A stretch of 64,000 nucleotides of DNA from Candidatus Kurthia intestinigallinarum (lineage in GTDB: Bacteria > Bacillota > Bacilli > Bacillales_A > Planococcaceae), in assembly GCF_003991225.1 (NCBI RefSeq), contig NZ_JTFC01000029.1, forward strand, positions 61,990 through 125,989, read 5' to 3'. The translations under genes and the position numbers were made by a program. Below, one piece after another: positions 41,748 to 50,375 of this stretch (position 1 is the first letter of the stretch; the number at the start of each line of letters is the position of its first letter). The notes below the pieces were generated by a model. The model had not been told where the DNA came from, ran no database searches, and worked only from the letters and a program-made list of their open reading frames with translations.

Positions 41748-42625
41748 TGGACACAGTTATTGAATTATCCAATGTCACAAAAACATTTAAAGATTTTAAA
41801 ATAAATAATGTATCCTTTCAAATAAAAAAAGGCTTTGTAACGGGATTTGTAGGTGCAAATGGCGCTGGGAAATCAACAGTTATTAAATTAATTATGAATT
41901 TATTACAGCCAGATAGTGGTGAAATTCGTATTTTCGGACTAGATTATAAAACACATGAGAAAGAAATTAAAGAACATATAGCATTTGTTTATGATGATCA
42001 TGTCTTTTATGAAAATTTGACGTTAAACAATATGAAAAAAATAATTGCCCCTTTATATACTAATTGGGATGAAGAATTGTTTAAACATTATGTAATAAAA
42101 TTTCAATTACCACTTACCAAAAAATTAAAAACATTTTCAAAAGGAATGCTTATGAAAAGCTCCCTCGCGATTGCTCTATCACATCATGCTAAATTAATTA
42201 TTATGGATGAGCCAACTGCTGGGTTAGACCCCATATTTCGTCGAGAATTTTTAGCAATTTTACATGAGCTGGTTGAAGATGAAGAAAAAACAATTTTCTT
42301 CTCAACACATATCACATCTGATTTAGAGCATATTGCGGATTACATTGTCTTTTTACATGATGGCAAAATACAATTTGTAGACGAGCTTTTAACAATAGAT
42401 GAAAACTTTACTTTAGTAAAAGGCTCCCTCGATTTACTTGATAGAGACATTGAAAAAGAATTTATTTCTCTTCATAAAACAGAGTTAGGTTTTGAAGGTT
42501 TAGCAAAAGATAAAAAGCACATAATGTCTCTATTCGGTAATTTAGCCATGTATGAATCAGCTTCACTAGAAGATATTATGTTTTATACGAAGAAAAGGAG
42601 TGATACGTTTGCTACAATTGATTAA
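41747..42625 (+). CDS. ABC transporter ATP-binding protein (YtrB/BcrA-like)
   Basis: 292 residues. Walker A GFVGANGAGKSTVIK, signature FSKGMLMKSSLAIAL, Walker B LIIMDEPTAGLD, H-loop FFSTHITSDL, then a C-terminal extension typical of BcrA-like exporters. Partner of the membrane protein encoded next; controlled by GntR upstream. Start ATG overlaps the GntR stop (TAATG); SD GAGGAGG. Confidence 0.88.
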   Translation: MDTVIELSNVTKTFKDFKINNVSFQIKKGFVTGFVGANGAGKSTVIKLIMNLLQPDSGEIRIFGLDYKTHEKEIKEHIAFVYDDHVFYENLTLNNMKKIIAPLYTNWDEELFKHYVIKFQLPLTKKLKTFSKGMLMKSSLAIALSHHAKLIIMDEPTAGLDPIFRREFLAILHELVEDEEKTIFFSTHITSDLEHIADYIVFLHDGKIQFVDELLTIDENFTLVKGSLDLLDRDIEKEFISLHKTELGFEGLAKDKKHIMSLFGNLAMYESASLEDIMFYTKKRSDTFATID

Positions 42626-43217
42626 AAAAGACTTTTTAATTCATAAAAACATTATTATTATTATGTTTGCTACAATTAGTATATACATGTTTACGGGTAT
42701 ATCCTTGCTATTCATTGGCATACTATTCGCTTCTACAATGGCGATGCATATTTTTTCGAGTGATGAAAAAAATACAGCTCGAATTCTTTTGAGCTCACTA
42801 CCATTAACGCGTAAAGAAATAGTGAGTTCAAAATATATTTCTGCTTTCTTATATGTATTATTAATTAGCATAATTTTAGTAATTAACAGTTTGATTATTC
42901 AAAAAGGGTTCCCGAGTTTTACTAATATTAGTCTAATCATTATTTGCTCATTGCTTATTATTTCATGTATCTATCCATTTTCATATAAATTTTCAAGTAA
43001 GTATTTGATGTTTGCAGGTATTATTTTATGCGCGCTTTATTTTTTAACAATGAGCGTATTTATTCATGATATAAATGATCAAATCCGCATTATGGTAGGG
43101 TTATTTATGAAATTTATGGAGGTTAGATTCCTACTTAGTGCTGCAATCATTGTTTTAATCTTCTATGTTATTTCATGGTTTTTATCCATTAAAATTTATG
43201 AAAAAAAAGCTTTATAA
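42609..43217 (+). CDS. ABC-2 type permease of the GntR operon
   Basis: 202 residues with six hydrophobic helices; LLQLIKKDFLIHKN at the start and SSDEKNTARILLSSLPLTRKEIVSSKYISA are ABC-2 features. TTG 42609 lies 8 nt after AAGGAG; a GTG at 42600 overlaps the SD. Overlaps the ATPase gene by 17 nt. Confidence 0.82.
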   Translation: MLQLIKKDFLIHKNIIIIMFATISIYMFTGISLLFIGILFASTMAMHIFSSDEKNTARILLSSLPLTRKEIVSSKYISAFLYVLLISIILVINSLIIQKGFPSFTNISLIIICSLLIISCIYPFSYKFSSKYLMFAGIILCALYFLTMSVFIHDINDQIRIMVGLFMKFMEVRFLLSAAIIVLIFYVISWFLSIKIYEKKAL

Positions 43218-43239
43218 GTGCATTATTAAATTGTAATAA

Positions 43240-43264
43240 AAAAGCAGCCACTTAGGCTGCTTTT
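43240..43264. terminator. bidirectional terminator
   Basis: AAAAGCAGCC/GGCTGCTTTT with a 5-nt loop between convergent genes. Confidence 0.85.
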
Positions 43265-43268
43265 GTTA

Positions 43269-44246
43269 TTATTTCACTTTTTTAATACGGTCTTTTAAAA
43301 TCCAACCATAAGGCGTGTATCCTTCATCTAATTGTTTTTTAGAGTATTTTAGTTTAATAAAGACATATTTTTTACCATCCGCTGTCACTTCTTTTAATAC
43401 TTGAACTTTCGTGCCAGCTTTGACTTTATCCATTGCATAATCGGATGTTAAGAATTGTTTACCGAAAGATAAGCGTGTAAATGTATCTTTTGTTACTTTA
43501 TATGATACTTTGCGCTCTGCGGTAGTGTATACTTTCGTCGGTGTTTTTACTTTTTTAGTTGAAGTCGCAGGGATCATTGCAAGTGTTTCTTGTGTAATGC
43601 CTACATAATACGTTTTATTGTTGATTTTAATCTTATCCGCTAAGATTAAAATTTCACCTTTTTTAGTGAAATCGAAGAAAACGGCATCTTCAAAGTTATC
43701 AAAACGTGGTGAGAATGAATTTGAAATCGTATTTTTTGTTACGACAGTACGTGTTGTATTGCCGATGTAGCTTTTTACGAATTTATTTAAGTCTGCTTCC
43801 TCAATATCATCCCATGATGAGAATAGTGAGTCATAGCCACTAATTGTTACTTTTTCTTTAAGGGTATCTGATACTTTCACATAGCCTTTAAAAATATCAA
43901 AGTTTTTATCAAAATCTTTTTTAGATGTAATTTCATGCGCATTCGAGTACGTAATGCTGTAATATTTTTTACCGTTTAATTCAACAGTGTCTATCTTTTT
44001 AATGTACGTACCGGCTGGTAATGTATGAGCTACCTTACCTTTTTTAATATCTGCATATTTTGCATATACATTTGTAGCCGTTGTTGTTTTTACTTGAGTG
44101 GTTACTTTTACGTCTTCTTTATCAGTTGATTTTAATTGTACGCTTGTTGTATTTGCTTTAGCAGTAAATGGTGTGTAAGAAGATACAAGTAATGTACCTG
44201 TTAACACTGCCGCACTTGCAGTTTTAACGAATGTTGATGTCATCAT
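43269..44246 (-). CDS. secreted protein with SH3-like repeats
   Basis: 325 residues. Signal peptide FVKTASAAVLTGTLLVSSYTPFTAKAN (cleavage about 30). The mature part has repeats of the form TNVYAKYADIKKGKVAHTLPAGTYIKKIDTVELNGKKYYSITYSN and PTKVYTTAERKVSYKV...FGKQFLTSDYAMDKVKAGTKVQVLKEVTADGKKYVFIKLKYS, resembling GW/SH3b-type cell-wall domains. Function unknown. A second, broken copy lies at 45017-45837, so this is a local gene family. Confidence 0.7.
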   Translation of the reverse strand: MMTSTFVKTASAAVLTGTLLVSSYTPFTAKANTTSVQLKSTDKEDVKVTTQVKTTTATNVYAKYADIKKGKVAHTLPAGTYIKKIDTVELNGKKYYSITYSNAHEITSKKDFDKNFDIFKGYVKVSDTLKEKVTISGYDSLFSSWDDIEEADLNKFVKSYIGNTTRTVVTKNTISNSFSPRFDNFEDAVFFDFTKKGEILILADKIKINNKTYYVGITQETLAMIPATSTKKVKTPTKVYTTAERKVSYKVTKDTFTRLSFGKQFLTSDYAMDKVKAGTKVQVLKEVTADGKKYVFIKLKYSKKQLDEGYTPYGWILKDRIKKVK

Positions 44247-44442
44247 AATAGCCCCAATTCATATGTTTTCATATACTGTTTAGTATATATTAATAATTTT
44301 ATGATAAATTTGTCATATTTAGTAGAGGAAACTATGAATTAACACGCAAAGTATTTAAAACAAGCATTAGTACCTATCAAAATGATTTCTTGAAGTAGTG
44401 TAAACGGTTCATTTTTGTAATTCTTAAACAATCAACACCCGC

Positions 44443-44802
44443 CTATAGCCATTGAATAAATTCAAGGCGATTACCAAATGGATCGTCCAAATAGAAGCGA
44501 CTAGCGCCTTCTAATGGCTCATCTTCTTTTATGTCGACTTGGTGGTGCTGTAATTGTTGCTTGAATGCCTTAATGTCTGTCATTAAAAATGCTGGATGTG
44601 CTTTTAAGGCTGGGGTGAATGGCTCTTGAATGCCGATATGAAGCTGATGCGCGCCACATTCGAACCAAACACCACCTCGTTTTTTTAGATTTTCTGGTTT
44701 TTCAATTTCAGTCATTCCTAGAATGTCGCCAAAAAAAGCACGACATTGCTGTTCACTATTTTTTGGAGCGGCTAGTTGTACATGATCTATTCCTTTAAAC
44801 AT
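44443..44802 (-). CDS. VOC (glyoxalase/bleomycin-resistance fold) protein
   Basis: 119 residues, the complete VOC length. IDHVQLAAPKNSEQQCRAFFGDILGM, GVWFECGAHQLHIGI and RFYLDDPFGNRLEFIQW carry the usual His/Glu metal positions. Could be a glyoxalase-like or resistance protein; substrate unknown. ATG 44802 follows AAGGAGG. Confidence 0.85.
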   Translation of the reverse strand: MFKGIDHVQLAAPKNSEQQCRAFFGDILGMTEIEKPENLKKRGGVWFECGAHQLHIGIQEPFTPALKAHPAFLMTDIKAFKQQLQHHQVDIKEDEPLEGASRFYLDDPFGNRLEFIQWL

Positions 44803-44878
44803 CAAAAAAACCTCCTTATACCACTTGGTTAATTATACCATTTAAAATCACATATACCTTTTTTACAAAATTAAAATA

Positions 44879-45008
44879 GACTAGGACAAAACATGTTACT
44901 TTCCTTCTTTTAGGGTTCGCAACGAAAAACTGGAACCGCGCCACAGCGCAATTCCAGTTTTTCTTATGCTTATAGGAGAGGTTGTTTTTACGCTTATGTC
45001 CCAGCCTC
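44879..45008. repeat. dispersed ~130-bp hairpin repeat, copy 4
   Basis: Ends GACTAGGACA / TGTCCCAGCCTC, central hairpin AACGAAAAACTGGAACCGCG...GCAATTCCAGTTTTTC. Both arms carry the matching CCGG to CTGG / CCAG change, a compensated substitution that keeps the stem paired. Confidence 0.85.
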
Positions 45009-45016
45009 TTTTTTCA

Positions 45017-45837
45017 TTATTTCACTTTTATAAAGACATAGTTCTTTCTATCAGCTGTTACTTCTTTTAATACTTGCAGTTGTGTACCTGCTTTGATTTT
45101 ATTTAGTTTATGATCTTCTGTTAAAAATTGTTTACCGAAAGATTCACGACTAAATGTATCTTTTGTTGTTTTATAGACTATTTTACGTTCTGCAGCTGTA
45201 TACACTTTTGTTGGTGTTTTGACTTTTTTAATCGAAGTAGCGGGGATGATACGCTGCAGTAAGCCATAATTTCTTGCATCATATGTTTGGCCATTAATCG
45301 TAAATGTATCAAGAACTGTTAAAATAGTCCCTTTTTCTATAAACATAAAATGATTAGGGTATTCAAAGTCATCAAAACGAGCAGATGATAGATACGAAAC
45401 GAGATTGTCTAACACTACATATCGAGTCGTGGTGCTTAAATTCGTTATGTTCTCTGGATAATTTGAAAATAGGGACTTGAAGCCGCTAATTGTTATTTTT
45501 TCTTTTGTAGTATCTGCGACCTTTACATAGCCTTTTAACACTTTGAATTTTTTATAAAAATTAGTTTCAGATGTGATTTTATAGGCATTGGAATATGTGA
45601 TAGTGTAATATTTTTCGCCATTCACTTCTACAGTATCTGATTTTTTAACATAGGTGCCTGGTGGTAGTTTATGTGCTGCCTTATCGTTTTTATTTGCATT
45701 GTTACTTGCACATCTTTTTTTACGTCAGATGCTGTTTTCGCACTTACTTGCTGGCTTGTAAAAGGTGTATAAGAAGATACCAGTAATGTACTCGTTAATA
45801 CTGCCGCGCTGACAGCTTTAATTAACGTTGGCTTCAT
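45017..45837 (-). pseudogene. broken paralogue of the 43.3-kb secreted protein
   Basis: N-terminus MKPTLIKAVSAAVLTSTLLVSSYTPFTS... matches the signal peptide of the 43269-44246 gene; the rest (NGEKYYTITYSNAYKITSE..., FGKQFLTEDHKLNKIKAGTQLQVLKEVTAD) matches its body. Between them, around 45690, about 14 residues are lost and the frame shifts, giving QIKTIRQH in place of the NVYAKYADI region. At the 3' end the last ~25 residues are also lost (ends FIKVK instead of FIKLKYSKKQ...IKKVK). Confidence 0.8.
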
Positions 45838-45862
45838 TTTCTCATTACACCATTTCTCTTTG

Positions 45863-46621
45863 TTATTCTGGAAATAAAGGAGAAACATATTGTGCTGCAA
45901 CATAAGCTGTTTTGCCTTTGTAAGTAATTTTGTACCAAGAATCCGTAGCGCCTTTTTTATACGCTTTAGCAAATTTTACAGTAGCACCATTTTTAAGCGT
46001 GCCAACGATTGTGCTTTGTGTAGAAGGCTTTTCACGTACTTTTAACACAACGCTACTCGTATTGCGAACGACGCCTACTTTTGTCGTCGGTGTAGCAGGT
46101 GCTGCTTTAGAAAAGCCGATTTTGCTAGAAGAAACGTATGCTACTTGGTTGTTATAAATAATTTGGAAAAAGGCATCCTTTGAAGCGGCTGTATAATTTT
46201 TTGTTAGTTGGACAGCAGCGCCATTTTTAAGGGTGCCAATTTTTGTCCCTTTATTCGATGCGGTTGTTCTTACAGCAAGGTTATTTGTTTGCTTTACATA
46301 GCCCGTTTTTACAATGGCTGGTAGTAGCTTTGCTGAAACATACTCTTTATAGACATAGACAATTTCTTTATTAAGTAAAACGCGATACCATGATTTTTGT
46401 GAGGTTCCTAATACTTTAATGGCCGTATTACGTGGAAGTGTTGTCACTACATTTGAATTCAAGCTTGGTGCATCACGCGCATAGACTCCTTGTGTTGTAT
46501 ACATTGTTGTCGTTTTTAATGATACTTTTGTTACCTCTGCTTGAGAAATCGTAGGGAGTGCTAGTGAAGAAAAGGCTAAGCTTCCTGACAGCGCGATTGT
46601 TAAAAATGTCGATTTTTTCAT
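45863..46621 (-). CDS. secreted protein with three bacterial SH3 domains
   Basis: 252 residues. Signal peptide ending ISQAE (about 29). Three SH3b domains: YARDAPSLNSNVVTTLPRNTAIKVLGT (about 45-95), LAVRTTASNKGTKIGTLKNGAAVQLTK (about 110-160) and LKVREKPSTQSTIVGTLKNGATVKFAK (about 190-245). Such domains bind peptidoglycan; with no catalytic domain this may be a cell-wall adaptor or inhibitor. SD CAGGAGG. Sits just upstream of the broken secreted-protein gene, likely one transcript. Confidence 0.82.
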   Translation of the reverse strand: MKKSTFLTIALSGSLAFSSLALPTISQAEVTKVSLKTTTMYTTQGVYARDAPSLNSNVVTTLPRNTAIKVLGTSQKSWYRVLLNKEIVYVYKEYVSAKLLPAIVKTGYVKQTNNLAVRTTASNKGTKIGTLKNGAAVQLTKNYTAASKDAFFQIIYNNQVAYVSSSKIGFSKAAPATPTTKVGVVRNTSSVVLKVREKPSTQSTIVGTLKNGATVKFAKAYKKGATDSWYKITYKGKTAYVAAQYVSPLFPE

Positions 46622-46846
46622 AAAATTATCCTCCTGAGTGTATGTTTAATTAGATGAATAGTAGTAAATAAGACTACTACGATAGATTGAACTATCGCTA
46701 ACATAGTTCAGTATGAGGACGAAAGGTTAAAAAAAAGTTAAAAAAATTTTTTTATCCTAAAAATTTTGTTTTTTTCAAGACACTTTAATCTTTTGACCTA
46801 CTTGAGAGAAGAAAAATAGTGATTTTTACAAAAAGGAGGGCACATC

Positions 46847-47134
46847 ATGCTACCGATTCCACTAATCCTTATGATGTCTCTGCTGATTTTCATGCTTCCA
46901 TTGCTCATCATTGTACAAAATACACCGTATGCTAGACAGAAATCGGCAAGAATTTGTGGGATTGCCTATGCAGTAATTGCAGTTCCTTTAATTAGCATGG
47001 TGATTGCCAACAAAGTGATGGCGCCTACTGATGCATCACCTGAGCTCAGCTTCCTGTTTTTACTCATATGGAGTTTAACCGTTGTCGCATTTATCATGGC
47101 AATTATTTTAGTCATTCGAAAAGTACGCGCATAG
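46847..47134 (+). CDS. small three-helix membrane protein (paralogue 1)
   Basis: 95 residues, three hydrophobic helices with NTPYARQKSARICGIAYAVIAVPLIS between helices 1 and 2 and LIWSLTVVAFIMAI in helix 3. Clearly related to the 98-residue protein at 48691-48987 (IVKNVRTHKIRAKWISGIIYGIVAV..., LVWNLTVVAFVVAV). SD AAAGGAGGG. Function unknown. Confidence 0.65.
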   Translation: MLPIPLILMMSLLIFMLPLLIIVQNTPYARQKSARICGIAYAVIAVPLISMVIANKVMAPTDASPELSFLFLLIWSLTVVAFIMAIILVIRKVRA

Positions 47135-47136
47135 AA

Positions 47137-47178
47137 AAAAAGCAGCAATCGCTTCGAAAACGATTGCTGCTTTTTATT
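47137..47178. terminator. bidirectional terminator
   Basis: 15-bp stem AAAAAGCAGCAATCG/CGATTGCTGCTTTTT between convergent genes. Confidence 0.9.
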
Positions 47179-48484
47179 GTAGGCCCTCTAGTTGTGAAAC
47201 AGTTACACATGTATAGCCTTGCTGTTGTAAATAAGTTAGTACCGCATCTAATGCATCTGCGGTCGTTGGGTGAATATCGTGCATTAATACGATTGCGCCC
47301 GGATAAACATGTTGCTGTACTTCTTTGAGTGTGGAAGCGGCATTTCGCGTTTTCCAGTCTAACGTATCCACTCCCCATAAAATCATAGGTTGTGCAGATA
47401 GCTGCTCTAGTTCCGCATTACGCGCTCCGTACGGCGGGCGAATCGTCAATGGTTCATGCCCCGTTGCATCTTTAATTAGTTGATTAGCTTTATTAATATT
47501 GGCTTCTGCCTCGACACCTGTCATTTTTGATAAATTTTCATGTCCATAGGAGTGATTGCCAATTTCGTGGCCATTTTTTAATACTTCCTTCGCCAATTCT
47601 GGTGCTTCTTCCACCGAGCTTCCTAGCATAAAGAAGGTTGCTTTCACATCATGTTTTTTTAATGTTTCTAAAATACGTGGTGTTACCGTTTTATTCGGAC
47701 CATCGTCAAAAGTTAGCGCAACGTATTTTTTATCATGTGTATTTAAACGGAATACCGTTGTATCACGTTTTTTGTCAATGGCTGTAATCGGAATACTAAT
47801 AACGGAAAGATGATTCACTAATGTATTTGGCTCGTAATACACGATAAAGTTTTTGCCGTCTAATCCAAAGTCGGAAAACGTTTCCCATGTATCTTGTGTT
47901 AAGTGATCAATCTTTTTGGCACTCCATTGTAAATGGTCATTTTGACGCTGAATTTCTGTACGAATTTCCTTTGAAAGACGATTCAGACGCGCTTCTGTCT
48001 TGATAAACTGCTTTAATGTCACAAGTTTTTTATCCTGGCGATTATATGTAAACGTCTGTACAGAGCTTTCCACCTGTTTCGTTGGTAAAAAGACATCATT
48101 TTTAATTAAAAAGCTAATATAATGTCCTGAAGTTGTTGCTGAAACTGTTGCATGAAAACGTGTTGCATTAGAAGCTAGAAAAGCATCACGTTTTGCATAA
48201 ATTGATTTTTTAATGGCATTATCCACCGCTTTTATCCCTGTTTTAGGATAGGTCAGTGTGTAATGATGCGTTTTTGAGCGTTCTTCGACATACGAAATTC
48301 CCTTAAAGGGCGATTCTTTGGTCGTCACTTTCGGGTCCTTTACCGCATCTTGTGCAGCATCTACTGAATCGTAGCTTGTCTTGTTGTGCTGCCACAATAA
48401 GAACAACGCTCCGCACCCTATAATCACGATGAAAAAGAGTACGAAATTTACTTTTCCTAATTTTGTTTTAGGAAGCCATTGCAT
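47174..48484 (-). CDS. polysaccharide deacetylase (NodB/PdaC-like), membrane anchored
   Basis: 436 residues. N-terminal membrane helix (about 11-30), then a DUF4163/DUF3298-type middle domain (about 60-215), then the NodB domain: YVALTFDDGPNKTVTPRILE (catalytic and metal Asp), GHEIGNHSYGHENLS (metal HxxxH), TIRPPYGARN and GAIVLMHDIH. Same domain order as B. subtilis PdaC, which N-deacetylates peptidoglycan or chitooligomers outside the cell. ATG 48484 follows AGGTGG. Confidence 0.88.
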   Translation of the reverse strand: MQWLPKTKLGKVNFVLFFIVIIGCGALFLLWQHNKTSYDSVDAAQDAVKDPKVTTKESPFKGISYVEERSKTHHYTLTYPKTGIKAVDNAIKKSIYAKRDAFLASNATRFHATVSATTSGHYISFLIKNDVFLPTKQVESSVQTFTYNRQDKKLVTLKQFIKTEARLNRLSKEIRTEIQRQNDHLQWSAKKIDHLTQDTWETFSDFGLDGKNFIVYYEPNTLVNHLSVISIPITAIDKKRDTTVFRLNTHDKKYVALTFDDGPNKTVTPRILETLKKHDVKATFFMLGSSVEEAPELAKEVLKNGHEIGNHSYGHENLSKMTGVEAEANINKANQLIKDATGHEPLTIRPPYGARNAELEQLSAQPMILWGVDTLDWKTRNAASTLKEVQQHVYPGAIVLMHDIHPTTADALDAVLTYLQQQGYTCVTVSQLEGLQ

Positions 48485-48690
48485 GGAACACACCACCTGT
48501 TTTTCAATATCATTAATTAGACGTAATAATGATGTTAAAAGTTTTACGTTTTTGTAAATAAACAAAAACAATAGAACTCATATGATATACACCTATGGAT
48601 AAAAAATTTCTAATCAACGAATTATTTAGGTAGATGACTTGAAACTTCACCACCCATTTTTACGTATAATCAATAAAGGGAGGGCTTTAT

Positions 48691-48987
48691 ATGTATTACA
48701 ATTACATTATGCTTCTTGCGACATTGGTCGTTTTCTTCATCCCATTTTTCATTATTGTAAAAAACGTACGCACGCACAAAATACGCGCAAAATGGATTTC
48801 CGGTATTATTTATGGCATTGTGGCAGTTTTACTCGTAATTACCGTCATTTCTGATGATGTAATGAACTATACAGATGCGAATATTGGCTTGGGACTACTC
48901 TTTATCCTTGTTTGGAATTTAACCGTAGTGGCTTTTGTCGTTGCGGTTGCTTTCTTTATACGGAAACGAACACAACCCCCTTTATAA
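48691..48987 (+). CDS. small three-helix membrane protein (paralogue 2)
   Basis: 98 residues, three hydrophobic helices. Shares the layout and several segments with 46847-47134. The two flank the deacetylase gene. SD AAAGGGAGGG. Function unknown. Confidence 0.65.
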   Translation: MYYNYIMLLATLVVFFIPFFIIVKNVRTHKIRAKWISGIIYGIVAVLLVITVISDDVMNYTDANIGLGLLFILVWNLTVVAFVVAVAFFIRKRTQPPL

Positions 48988-49046
48988 TAAGATAACATCA
49001 TGTTTTAGGAACGAGAAAAAGGATCTGTTTATTTTAGGCGCGTCGT

Positions 49047-49175
49047 TTGGCAAAAGGGAAAGTCAAATTAAGTCAACCTCATCTGCTAAAGACACAGAAA
49101 GTTTTTATAAACAGCTTGAATGAATTTCAAGAATGGATTACAGTCATGGTAAAGGAAGGTTGGTTAGATGATTAG
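49047..49175 (+). pseudogene. short frame ending in the next gene, possible gene remnant
   Basis: A 42-residue frame with a protein-like end (FINSLNEFQEWITVMVKEGWLDD) overlaps the start of the next gene by 8 nt. The TTG at 49047 lacks a good SD, and the frame is open only a few codons further up. Most likely the tail of a lost gene. Confidence 0.3.
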
Positions 49176-49467
49176 TACGATAATCTTTATAGTATTAGGG
49201 TTATTTACATTCGTAAAACTTTATAAAAGCCGCGCACTCTTTAAGAAACTTACACGACAAGAATGGCTACAAACAATAGGTGTATTTTTACTAGCCTGGA
49301 CGGTCGCCATCCTCATTGTTATGGGGGCCTCGAAACTCACGTCAATGATGGAAACAATGTGGTTACGAAATCTATTCACGATTTTTTGCATCGTTATCGC
49401 ATTGGCGTGTGGTAGCATGGTGATGCATCATTTCTCGCCTAAAAAAATAAAAGCGTTTTATTCTTAA
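49168..49467 (+). CDS. small membrane protein
   Basis: 99 residues, three hydrophobic helices (about 2-17, 37-55, 66-85) with a basic loop (KSRALFKKLTRQE). SD AAAGGAAGG 8 nt before ATG. Function unknown. Terminator follows at 49478-49510. Confidence 0.6.
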   Translation: MISTIIFIVLGLFTFVKLYKSRALFKKLTRQEWLQTIGVFLLAWTVAILIVMGASKLTSMMETMWLRNLFTIFCIVIALACGSMVMHHFSPKKIKAFYS

Positions 49468-49477
49468 GCCTGATATA

Positions 49478-49511
49478 CAGCTAGAACACATCGTGTTTTG
49501 GCTGTTTTTTT
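49478..49511 (+). terminator. terminator
   Basis: CAGC..GAACAC / GTGTTTT..GCTG imperfect stem followed by TTTTTTTG. Confidence 0.65.
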
Positions 49512-49571
49512 GTTCAGTCATTAATAACTATGATATTATGGAAAATATTACAATTAAAAGAGGGGATATTG

Positions 49572-49715
49572 ATGCGGAAAAATCCAGACTCGACTAGTAG
49601 AGATTTAGCCATTGCTGTTTTGATGCTGCTGGTTATTCTTATGTTATTTATTTTTGATGTAACTATTGGTATAGGGCATTTTAAGGACAGTCATACTTAT
49701 ATTGTCGAATTTTAG
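49572..49715 (+). CDS. very small single-pass membrane protein
   Basis: 47 residues, one hydrophobic helix (about 13-32) between a charged N-terminus (MRKNPDSTSRD) and a short tail. ATG 49572 follows AGAGGGG with a 6-nt gap; terminator follows. Function unknown. Confidence 0.5.
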   Translation: MRKNPDSTSRDLAIAVLMLLVILMLFIFDVTIGIGHFKDSHTYIVEF

Positions 49716-49736
49716 CTATCTCATACATAATTTCAC

Positions 49737-49775
49737 AAAAGCCGTAACCTCGTCTCTGGAGGAAGCGGCTTTTTA
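49737..49775 (+). terminator. terminator
   Basis: AAAAGCCG/CGGCTTTT stem plus inner CCTC/GAGG pairing, T-rich tail. Confidence 0.65.
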
Positions 49776-49856
49776 ATGTGCGTGACTAAAAATAAATGAT
49801 TTCTATGCGTCCACTTTTTCACGGTTTCAACCGTTGTATACATGAGGGGGAGAGAA

Positions 49857-50375
49857 ATGAATCAAAAAGACGCGTTCGCCTCTTATTTAATTCAACTTGG
49901 AGAGGAAGTGATTATACTTTTACGCTCAAAAGGCGCTTCAAAGGACGATGCCGAGGATATTATTCAAAATACATTTTTTAAAACGTATTCCTTATTACCA
50001 GATTTAGATGAAAAAACGATTCGTCCTTGGTTTTACCGCGTAGCATTAAATGAACTCATTGATTTAAAACGAAAAAAATTTAAAACGAACATACCACTGT
50101 CAGAAGAGCTTCAATCAAAATTAGCAAATGGCGATGATGACTTCGAAAAGCTTTTTAATCAGGACGAAATAATGTATTTATTACAAAATGTCAAAAAGGA
50201 ATATCGAGAACTATTTGTCTTGAAATATTATTATGAATTATCCTACAAGGAAATTGGTCAATTATTGCAGCTACGGACAGAAACGGTGAAGAAAAAATTA
50301 TACAGAGCACGAAAATCAATTCAAAAAGAGGTTGGAGGAATCAAAGCATGGGTTCATCGATTCAAAAAGCATTAA
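49857..50375 (+). CDS. ECF-type RNA polymerase sigma factor
   Basis: 172 residues. Region 2: FASYLIQLGEEVIILLRSKGASKDDAEDIIQNTFFKTYSLLPDLDEKTIRPWFYRVALNELIDLKRKK; region 4: YRELFVLKYYYELSYKEIGQLLQLRTETVKKKLYRARKSIQKE. ATG 49857 lies after GGGGGAG; an earlier ATG at 49842 precedes the SD. Held inactive by the anti-sigma factor whose gene overlaps its end by 28 nt. The signal is unknown. Confidence 0.88.
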   Translation: MNQKDAFASYLIQLGEEVIILLRSKGASKDDAEDIIQNTFFKTYSLLPDLDEKTIRPWFYRVALNELIDLKRKKFKTNIPLSEELQSKLANGDDDFEKLFNQDEIMYLLQNVKKEYRELFVLKYYYELSYKEIGQLLQLRTETVKKKLYRARKSIQKEVGGIKAWVHRFKKH

